Shown here in pieces: positions 16,261-23,661 of a DNA stretch of 27,077 nucleotides (positions are counted from its first letter, which is position 1; the number at the start of each line of letters is the position of its first letter). The notes under the pieces are model-generated. The model was not told where the DNA came from and did not search any database. It saw only the letters and a program-made list of their open reading frames with translations. Location: contig AUXH01000225.1 in NCBI GenBank assembly GCA_000482145.1, positions 1-27,077 of the forward strand. Direction: 5' to 3'. This DNA is from Strigomonas culicis (Eukaryota > Euglenozoa > Kinetoplastea > Trypanosomatida > Trypanosomatidae). A program made the translations under genes and the position numbers.

Positions 16261-19200
16261 TCAGTTAAACATATCTTTGGTTGACGGATCCGGCTGCGTC
16301 CCGATGGCGTCCTCGTCCAAGGTGCTCCCCTGGGACTCCTGCAGCTTCGCAGCCTGCTGCGGGTTCATCGTCAAGCTGTTCGCGCGGGAGTCCTGTATGC
16401 GCTCCTGCAGCTCCTTGTAGTCCTTGGAGCCGAGCTGCGAGCGCAGCAGCGGGTTTCGAGCGACCTGCTCCTGCTCCTTCGCCTCCTTGTAGAGCAGGGC
16501 GGTGCCGTAGATGTAAGGCACGCTCGCCGGGTCCGACAGGTGCCCGTCCAGCGTGTTGATCGCCCGGTTCATCTCCTCGTGGTCGATCATGTGGCCCAGC
16601 TTGTCGCGCACCTTGGTCAGCTCCGCGAGGAGGAGCTTCTGCTGCTCCCTGTTGCCCGCGAGGAGCACCTGGCTCATCTGACGGATCGTCACATTGAGGA
16701 GGCGCATCCCCCGCATGCGGGTGGCGAGCGCGGCCTGGGTGTAGATGTACAGAAACGCGGGCTCGTACATGTCCCACAGCCGCTGCACCTCCTCGCTGTC
16801 CTTGGGGTAGACGCGGAAGGTGAAGTAGAGGTGCGTCCAGTACAGGTGCGGGTCGGACCCCTCCACCTCCTTGGCGCGCCACTGCAAGATCTTGTTCCGA
16901 AACACGGTGTCCGCCACCTCGTTTGCGATCGTGAAGTACTGGACGAGCTCCGGCAACGTCTCTCCGCCGCGGGCGCGGTGCTCTATGTTCTTCATGAGCA
17001 GCTCGTTGGGCGGCTGCCAGCCGAGCCGCCGGATCACCTCCTTCGTGATGTGCTCGCCATAAGCGGACAGATTCGCCTGCACAATCGCGAGGCGGAAGGG
17101 CAGCTCCGTGAAGGGGTCGATCCAGTGCCGCGGCTCCCTCTCCGCAAAGAGCTTCGCGACGACGGTGTCGATCTCGGCCAGGTGGCGGTTCGTGTCCTCG
17201 CCGGGCTGGTACACGCGCAGGAGGTACTTTGCCTCCGTCAGCAGCGGGGCCTTCCACGAGGGCGGGAGCCGCTCGCGCGCGGTGCGGACGGCCAGGTGAT
17301 AGAAGTTGAGGCACTTGTCGCGGTACGCGCGGCCCATTTGGTAGCGCCCCTGGCGGTACATGAAGAGGGAGTGCTCCCAGTACAGGTCGCCCATGTACCG
17401 CAGCCAGAGGTGCTCCGCCGTCTCCTGCGTCAGCGGCGCGCCCTCCAGGAAGACGCGCGCGCGCTCGGGGAACGGGTGGATGGAGGGGTGCGTCTTCTTG
17501 TTCACGTTCTCGAGGCACCGGTCGGAAATGTCCATCGCGAGCGTGAGCCGACCGCGGCGCTCGTTGAACCACATGTACTCCGTCTCGTCGATCAGCGGGT
17601 ACCACCGCTTCGTCGAGCCGCCGTGCCACAGTCCCTCCGCCTTGTCGAAGAGCCCGCTCATCTCGGCCAGGACGCCGTTCTCGCCGTCGAGGAACTCCTT
17701 CTCGTCGTACTCGTACGGGGGGTCGCAGTCGGGGATGGGGATCTGCACCACCTCTCGGCCCGCCTTGGCGTAGTTGGAGAACCACTCGAAGGAGTCCTCG
17801 AAGAGCTCCTCCGCCTTTCCGCGGAAGCGCGTGTCGGCGTAGTGGATGTACATGTCGAAGAGCTTCTTCGCGCCGAAGAAGCACAGGGCACCGCGGCACC
17901 ACTGATAGAACCCCTCTACCGTCGCATCACGGGCGGCGTCGCTGATGCCCTCGAGGCGGTCGGGGCACTTGGTGCGCGCCGTGTTGAGGTGGCGCACGAG
18001 GAACTCGCGGTGCGTCTCCAGCTGCTCCATCGACGTGAACTCGTTCTTGCGAAACTCGTTCAGCTCATTCTTGATCCACTTCATGTAGGGCTGCGCGATG
18101 GGCTCAAACTTCTTGTCGCGGAGGATGATCGCGTAGCGCTGCACCGGATTCTTCCGAATCGTGTCCAGCTCCAGAGAAGTCATTTCCTGAATGAAGTTCA
18201 TGAAGTTCTGGCCGAGCAGCTTGCACTTGGCAGAGGCCTGCCGAAGGATCTCATCCGCCTCGCTCTTGATGGCACTCGACTCCGTGGTGCGGTTGCCCTT
18301 GTACTTGTAGTAGTCTGCTAAAAAGTGCTTCGTGTGCGCCTCGAAGATGAGACGGAAGACCTCCTCCTGTAACTCGTGGATCTCCGGGTGCTCGCCCACG
18401 TCGCCCGTGCGGAAGCGCTCCATGGAGTCGTGCAGCATCTTCTCGCAGCTCGCCTCGTTCGTCATCTGGGTCAGATTGCCAAACTCCGTCATGACCTGCT
18501 GAAACGTGGTGCGGTACACCTTCCAGGTCTTCTCCAAGTTTTCCTTGTTGAAGTCTACCGCGTCCGTCTTCTCGACCCCACGGTACGGATCCACGACCGA
18601 GTCCGTCTCCCACGGCAGCTGCGGCAGCATGATGTCTGAGTCATACTGTAGCTTGTCCTTCCGCAGCCGCTCCTGGCGCTCCCGCCGCAGCCGCTCCGAC
18701 TTCTTCAGCGGCTTGCCGTCCGCGTCGACGTACTTGAGGCGGTCCTCCGCCTCCTTGGCGGTCTCCGCGGCTGACTCTAGGGTGCCATCCTTGGACACCT
18801 CGCGAAACAGCGGAAGCGGCTTGTAGCCGTCGACAAGCTCCGGGAGCGACTTGAGCTTGTGGATCTTGACCTCATCGAACGCGGAGGCACCGGTGATGTC
18901 ATCGTTCGTGATGCGGTCCTCCTTCCGCACGACTGGGGGCCGGTAGTACTCCGTCTTCTCCACCTCCTTCGTCTCCAGCGGGTCGTGGACCATGTCGTAG
19001 CGCGTGATCAGCGGCTCCGTCTCCACCAGCGTCGTCTTGTACCATTGCGGCATGGTCTCCAAATCCTTGCTCAGCGGCACCTGATACATCTCGGTTGGAA
19101 TGTCTGGCTCCGCGCTCGGCGGTCGCTTGGCAATCGTGATGAACCCCTCCTCTGTGGCCTGAAAAGCGGGTGCCGGCGTCTCCGCCGCTCCCTGGTTCGG

Positions 19201-20541
19201 TGGCAGGGCGCCGGTGCTCTCCTCAGCCAGGACGCCGCTCTCTACTTGGGACACGGTGCTCTCGGCGCGCAGCATGTTCACCGTCTTGCCCGCGGCCTCC
19301 AGCTCCTGCTGCTGCGCTTGCAGCTTCTTCACTTGGGCAATACTCGCCTCTACTTGCGATCGGATGCCCGGCCGGTCCCCTTGCTGCTTCGCACTCTCGT
19401 AGTGGCTCTTCATGAAGGAGACGGTGGGGTCCAACCCCTGCAGCCGTGCGGCCTCCGACTTCTGCTCGAACATCTCGCCTTGGATGGCGGCCTGCGCGGC
19501 GATGGAGGCGCCTTGCTCGACGGTGATGCCGGTCGGCAGCGGCTCCATGTCTGCCTTGGGGAAGCCGGAGATGGGGTCGATCTCGGACAGCTCGGCAGGC
19601 TTTTTGCGTAGTGCCTCTTGCGCGCCGTACGCGGTGATTTTCATTTTGGTCTTGGCCACCTCCAGCGGATCCGCGGACCCTGCCAACGCTTGGTAGGCCT
19701 GGTCGGGGTCCATGTCTACCACACCAGAGGTAAGGCCGAGAAAGACATCACCCATCTCCTGCTGGCGCCGCTCCTCCTCCTCAATGAGGGCCTTCTCCGA
19801 TTGCAAGCTCCGGTGCACCGCCTTCCGCTCCTCTCCTTCAATAAGCCACATACGGTCTCTGTACCGTGTGTCGGCGAGGTGCTTCCACGAAGTGTCAGAC
19901 CACCGCTGATCCGTCGGTAGCACGCGACGGCGGCCATTCTCGTCATAGTGATCGAGGTAGTCCGTGTAGCCTTGCGGCCAGATCATCCGGTCCTTCTGCG
20001 CCTTGAAGCCTCTGTCCTTCCAGTGCAGGTACCACTCCTGCTCCCGCTCGATCGGATCTTGCACGTACAGCTCAAAGCGGTCGCGAATGTCCTGAATGAT
20101 TTCCTCCGACGTGGGGATGAGAGACTTGCGCCAGCGCACCTCCCATGGGAGCCCATCCACGTCCTGCTGCTCCTCCAGCATGTCCCTTCGGTTCTGCTGC
20201 GAGCTTTTGGTCAATCGCTCACCGGGGCCATGCGTCCCGAAGCGCTTCCGCATCTCCCGCTCCTTCTCCATGTCGGTGCGATGCCGACGATCCACCGGAA
20301 TCTCCGGCACGGACACGTGCTCTAGCGTGTTCAGTCCAAACTCTAGCTGCGGTGTGTAGTCCGGCGACTCGACCATTTGCATCTGATTTCCCGTTGTCGG
20401 ATCGGCCCCTGTCTGTGAGCGCTGCTTGTCTCGCGTTGACTGAAACCGACGGCAAATGGATAGCGGCAGCGGGATAGCGGCAGCCGCAGAGCAGCGCGAC
20501 ACCAACGGGTGATGTCCACGACTACATGCACGGCGCATCAT
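16261..20541 (-). CDS. Large conserved-looking protein of unknown function, predicted mitochondrial
   Basis: This 1426-residue protein belongs to no family I can name. Residues 1-36 are rich in Arg, Ser and Ala, lack acidic residues and end near C-R-R-F-Q-S-T, a typical mitochondrial presequence with a cleavage-like site. Residues 40-280 are highly charged with many aromatic residues (several W-x-x-x-W patterns). Residues 280-480 are Gln/Glu/Ala-rich and probably disordered or coiled. Residues 640-1330 are helix-rich with regularly spaced Trp/Tyr/Leu, compatible with helical repeats. The last 90 residues are Gln/Asp-rich. There are no membrane segments and no enzymatic motif I could recognise. 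Very long proteins of this style occur in trypanosomatid mitochondrial ribosomes and RNA-processing complexes; membership here is only an inference. Two adjacent ATG codons (20541 and 20538) start the frame. Confidence 0.88.
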   Translation of the reverse strand: MMRRACSRGHHPLVSRCSAAAAIPLPLSICRRFQSTRDKQRSQTGADPTTGNQMQMVESPDYTPQLEFGLNTLEHVSVPEIPVDRRHRTDMEKEREMRKRFGTHGPGERLTKSSQQNRRDMLEEQQDVDGLPWEVRWRKSLIPTSEEIIQDIRDRFELYVQDPIEREQEWYLHWKDRGFKAQKDRMIWPQGYTDYLDHYDENGRRRVLPTDQRWSDTSWKHLADTRYRDRMWLIEGEERKAVHRSLQSEKALIEEEERRQQEMGDVFLGLTSGVVDMDPDQAYQALAGSADPLEVAKTKMKITAYGAQEALRKKPAELSEIDPISGFPKADMEPLPTGITVEQGASIAAQAAIQGEMFEQKSEAARLQGLDPTVSFMKSHYESAKQQGDRPGIRSQVEASIAQVKKLQAQQQELEAAGKTVNMLRAESTVSQVESGVLAEESTGALPPNQGAAETPAPAFQATEEGFITIAKRPPSAEPDIPTEMYQVPLSKDLETMPQWYKTTLVETEPLITRYDMVHDPLETKEVEKTEYYRPPVVRKEDRITNDDITGASAFDEVKIHKLKSLPELVDGYKPLPLFREVSKDGTLESAAETAKEAEDRLKYVDADGKPLKKSERLRRERQERLRKDKLQYDSDIMLPQLPWETDSVVDPYRGVEKTDAVDFNKENLEKTWKVYRTTFQQVMTEFGNLTQMTNEASCEKMLHDSMERFRTGDVGEHPEIHELQEEVFRLIFEAHTKHFLADYYKYKGNRTTESSAIKSEADEILRQASAKCKLLGQNFMNFIQEMTSLELDTIRKNPVQRYAIILRDKKFEPIAQPYMKWIKNELNEFRKNEFTSMEQLETHREFLVRHLNTARTKCPDRLEGISDAARDATVEGFYQWCRGALCFFGAKKLFDMYIHYADTRFRGKAEELFEDSFEWFSNYAKAGREVVQIPIPDCDPPYEYDEKEFLDGENGVLAEMSGLFDKAEGLWHGGSTKRWYPLIDETEYMWFNERRGRLTLAMDISDRCLENVNKKTHPSIHPFPERARVFLEGAPLTQETAEHLWLRYMGDLYWEHSLFMYRQGRYQMGRAYRDKCLNFYHLAVRTARERLPPSWKAPLLTEAKYLLRVYQPGEDTNRHLAEIDTVVAKLFAEREPRHWIDPFTELPFRLAIVQANLSAYGEHITKEVIRRLGWQPPNELLMKNIEHRARGGETLPELVQYFTIANEVADTVFRNKILQWRAKEVEGSDPHLYWTHLYFTFRVYPKDSEEVQRLWDMYEPAFLYIYTQAALATRMRGMRLLNVTIRQMSQVLLAGNREQQKLLLAELTKVRDKLGHMIDHEEMNRAINTLDGHLSDPASVPYIYGTALLYKEAKEQEQVARNPLLRSQLGSKDYKELQERIQDSRANSLTMNPQQAAKLQESQGSTLDEDAIGTQPDPSTKDMFN

Positions 20542-21445
20542 TTCTAGCTAAGTGGAGCCCCACAAAAAAGAAAAAGGAATGAATGCTCTCTTCCACCTTG
20601 TCTGGCGACACCGGCGTTTTACGAGCCGCTAATGGTAAAAACAATAATACTAGAAACAAAGCAGCTATACAAAAACTAGTTGATCATGATGCATCAGAAA
20701 ATGGAGAAAAGAAGAGAAGAGAAAGAAAGCATGTACATGTGTGGGCTTATGGAGAAACCCTGCACGGCGATGCATTTGTCATGCGAGCAGAAATAAAAGG
20801 CGGTGTAGCTAAAAGAACACTGATTGTATACAATGTAAATGACACGAAGGCGAACAGGAAGCGTTTTTTCTAAAAGAACTACAGCAAACATATGCAATAC
20901 AGCATGTGTGAACTGCATACAAACTACAAGTGTACGAACGAGATTAATTCGTTCACCACACGACGTACGCATTCATGCATTCTCAGTTGTTGGCGTTATA
21001 CAACCCTCCTAGCTGTTATAAGAAAGGGTGAAGGGGGAAAGAGTCATCACTTTTCCTTTAAGAGTGAAAACTATGAAATAAAGCAACGGCAGGAATTGTT
21101 GAAAAATGTGAAGAAAAAATGAAAATGAAGCTAATTTGGTTCTCAATTTGTACAATATAATCGGTTGTATAGTTTTCTGTTAATTGTTTTCCGTTTCTGT
21201 TTTTGTTTTTACTTACGTTTTTCTCTTTTTTTTCTTTTTGGTTGTTTGTTTTTTGTTGTTGTTATTGTTATAGTTTTTTTTTAGCATTATTTTTTGTTCT
21301 GTGTTTATTGTACGTGTGTTTTATGTATACAGATGTATATATATAGAGAGAGAGATGTATATACTAGACCTATATTAAATTCATAAGCCTTTTTTCCTTA
21401 TTTTGTTGGCTAGACGTACATATGTGTACAGGCACGCGCGTGCTC
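20542..21445 (-). other. Gene-less spacer, mostly the 3' UTR of the i-AAA protease gene
   Basis: The 904-base spacer is AT-rich. Close to the stop codon (21135-21300) the plus strand is T-rich, so the transcript there is A-rich; the part at about 21010-21125 has the opposite bias. A TA/GA microsatellite lies at about 21337-21355. A 96-codon plus-strand ORF (20583-20873) has no recognisable domain and opposes the direction of all genes. Confidence 0.55.
20676..20729 (-). promoter_or_regulatory. Predicted trans-splice acceptor region for the 1426-residue protein gene
   Basis: A pyrimidine-rich minus-strand stretch (20729-20696) is followed by AG at 20677-20676, giving a 134-base 5' UTR. A shorter tract (20577-20563) with AG at 20549-20548 would leave a 5' UTR of only a few bases and is less likely. 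Confidence 0.4.
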
Positions 21446-23368
21446 TTAGGATATCGGCACTGCGTTTTTACCCTTGTTACCTGCGGAAGGCATGTTGTTG
21501 GCATTGGAAGTCGATACTATACGTGTTGGGCGAGGAGGAATAGATTCGCCTTTCAAAATTTTATTGAGGTCTTCGCCAGTGAGGGTTTCGTATTTTAGTA
21601 AACTCTCGGCAATGATCTCGAGCTCCTTGCGATGGGTGATCAGCATGGCTTTGGTGTCCTTATAGGCATCGGCAACCAGCCTATTGACCTCACCCTCCAT
21701 CTTCTTCTTTGTCTCATCGGAGATGTAGGTCCAGTCCGATGTGTCCCCGTAGTCCACGAAACCGACTTGGTCGCTGAAGCCGAAGCGGCGCACCATGTTC
21801 CGGGCCATGTTGGTCGCCTGCTGGAAGTCGGAGCTGGCGCCGGTCGTGACGTCGTCGGACCCGAGCAGCAGCTCCTCGCCAACGCGGCCCGCAACGCAGA
21901 CCTTCAGGCGGGCCAGGCACTGCCTCTTGCTCTGGCTGTACCGGTCCTTCTCGGGCACCTGCTGCACCAGGCCCATGATGCCGCTGCCGCGCGGCACGAT
22001 GGTGGCCTTGTGGACCGGCTCCGCACCTTGGTCCCTCAGCAGAATCGCACTGAGGGCGTGGGCTCCCTCGTGAAAAGCCGTCACGCGCCGCTCCTCCTCT
22101 GGGATCACCTTCTTGCTTTCCGTGCCCATCATGACACGATCCTTCGCATATTCAATCTCATCCTTGGTCACCTTCGCCTTGTTCAGCACCGCCGCGCGGA
22201 TGGCCGCGATGTTGACCAAGTTGCTCAGCTCCGCCCCTGTGAACCCCGTTGTCCCCCGCGCAATCTCCATCGCATTCACGGTGCTGTCCTTCTTGATCTT
22301 GTCAAGGTAGACCTGCAGCACCTCCGCACGCCCCTTCATGTCCGGCGGGTCAATCGCGATGGTGGTGTCGAGCCGTCCTGGGCGCGTCAGCGCCGTGTCC
22401 AGGGTATCCGGCGTGTTCGTCGCGGCAAGCACGAAGACAGAGTCCTTGTTCGAGTTGAAGCCGTCCATCTCGGCCAGCAGCTGGTTCAGTGTCATTCGGG
22501 AATAGGAGTGGTCCGACTTGGAGCGCTTGCCACCCAGGGCGTCGATCTCATCGATGAAAATGAGTGCCGGCGCATGCAACTTGGCGGCACTGAACAGCTC
22601 ACGCACACGACGGGCGCCAACACCCACGTACAGCTCATCGAACTCGCTCCCTGTGGCGTAGAAAAAGGCAACGCCGGCGTCCTTCGCAATGGCCTTGGCG
22701 AGAAGTGTTTTACCACAGCCTGGCGGGCCGACAAGCAGGGCTCCCTTCGGCAAATGGCCACCCATCGCCTGGAACTTTTCAGGGTCCTTCAAAAACTCAA
22801 CAATATCCTCCAACTCCTTCTTGGCCTCATCGCATCCGCGAATGCTCTCGAATGTGACAGTTAAGTCATCCAGAGAAACAGGAGCGACGTCAGAATTGTT
22901 GAACATGAAGCTAGGACCCCGTGTCCCGGGAGCAGATCGAGAAGTCGGCATACCTGTAAGATCCTCTACAATGCTGATAAAAAGACTAATGCCTATGCCA
23001 ACCAGCAAGAACAACCACACAGTGCCCTGCCATGTCGCTTTTTGCGGTGCGGAGACTACCACAATGGGGCGCTCACTGGTCCCAAGATCGCTTTGAAACG
23101 CGGGCATCGGGACGGGGTAATAAGGAGGGGGTGACATGGGCTGGGGGTAACCATTTGCGCCTCCGTAGTAGTAAGCGTTCTGAGGGGCAGGCGTACCAGG
23201 GGGCGGCGGTGGAGGAGGGTAGCCTGGAGGAACAGCAGAATACCCATAAGATCGCCTTTGTAAGAATTCAGGAGCTATAATAAAAGCCTTTCCAGATCCT
23301 CTGTTGGCGCGGACAGCCACTGTCCTTGCATTTGTCGTGACTTGGAAAGAACCGATAATTTTTCTCAT
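21446..23368 (-). CDS. YME1: Mitochondrial i-AAA protease (YME1/FtsH family, M41 peptidase)
   Basis: This 640-residue ATP-dependent zinc metalloprotease acts in inner-membrane quality control. It has a single membrane helix (about 117-135), which with the YVGVG pore loop (247-251) points to the i-AAA (YME1) type facing the intermembrane space rather than the two-helix m-AAA type. The AAA domain has Walker A GPPGCGKT (214-221), Walker B LIFIDE (269-274) and the second region of homology ending RPGRLD (329-334, arginine fingers). The peptidase site is HEGAH (433-437), where most FtsH proteins have HEAGH; both fit HExxH. The third zinc ligand is D514 in the SSDFQQAT segment. Residues 44-92 form an unusual Pro/Gly/Tyr-rich stretch before the membrane helix. 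The ATG at 23366-23368 gives an Arg-containing presequence-like start. Confidence 0.94.
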   Translation of the reverse strand: MRKIIGSFQVTTNARTVAVRANRGSGKAFIIAPEFLQRRSYGYSAVPPGYPPPPPPPGTPAPQNAYYYGGANGYPQPMSPPPYYPVPMPAFQSDLGTSERPIVVVSAPQKATWQGTVWLFLLVGIGISLFISIVEDLTGMPTSRSAPGTRGPSFMFNNSDVAPVSLDDLTVTFESIRGCDEAKKELEDIVEFLKDPEKFQAMGGHLPKGALLVGPPGCGKTLLAKAIAKDAGVAFFYATGSEFDELYVGVGARRVRELFSAAKLHAPALIFIDEIDALGGKRSKSDHSYSRMTLNQLLAEMDGFNSNKDSVFVLAATNTPDTLDTALTRPGRLDTTIAIDPPDMKGRAEVLQVYLDKIKKDSTVNAMEIARGTTGFTGAELSNLVNIAAIRAAVLNKAKVTKDEIEYAKDRVMMGTESKKVIPEEERRVTAFHEGAHALSAILLRDQGAEPVHKATIVPRGSGIMGLVQQVPEKDRYSQSKRQCLARLKVCVAGRVGEELLLGSDDVTTGASSDFQQATNMARNMVRRFGFSDQVGFVDYGDTSDWTYISDETKKKMEGEVNRLVADAYKDTKAMLITHRKELEIIAESLLKYETLTGEDLNKILKGESIPPRPTRIVSTSNANNMPSAGNKGKNAVPIS

Positions 23369-23424
23369 TTATCAGTTCAGTAAAATAAGAATTAAAAAAA
23401 AAAGAAAAAAAACACTGTAATAAA

Positions 23425-23463
23425 CTGAAAAGGAAAGGGGAAAAAACAAAGAGAGAGAGAGAA
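23425..23463 (-). promoter_or_regulatory. Predicted trans-splice acceptor region for the i-AAA protease gene
   Basis: A nearly pure pyrimidine tract on the minus strand (23463-23427), including a CT dinucleotide run, is followed by AG at 23426-23425, leaving a 56-base 5' UTR. Confidence 0.55.
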
Positions 23464-23661
23464 GCAAAGTGTGGGTGATTTTGAAGAGATTACAAGAAAA
23501 TGAAAAGTACACCGCAAAAAGAAAAAAAATATGCAAAGGCCGCGTTTGATCCAAAAAAAAAATGTGTGAGCAAATCCTCTTCTCTTTTCGGTTTTGTTAT
23601 TATTTTTGTTTCAGATTATTTTTAAATGAATAGATTAAAAAAAAAAACTACGATAGATTAT

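Noticed and set aside
16265..18321. Long shadow ORFs (545 codons minus strand, 593 codons plus strand) over the 1426-residue gene
   Set aside because: Both are low-complexity Arg/Ala/Pro or Leu/Val/Arg translations typical of alternate frames in GC-rich coding DNA.
20583..20873. 96-codon plus-strand ORF in the spacer before the 1426-residue gene
   Set aside because: No domain, Lys/Asn/Arg-rich from A-rich sequence, opposite to the direction of transcription.
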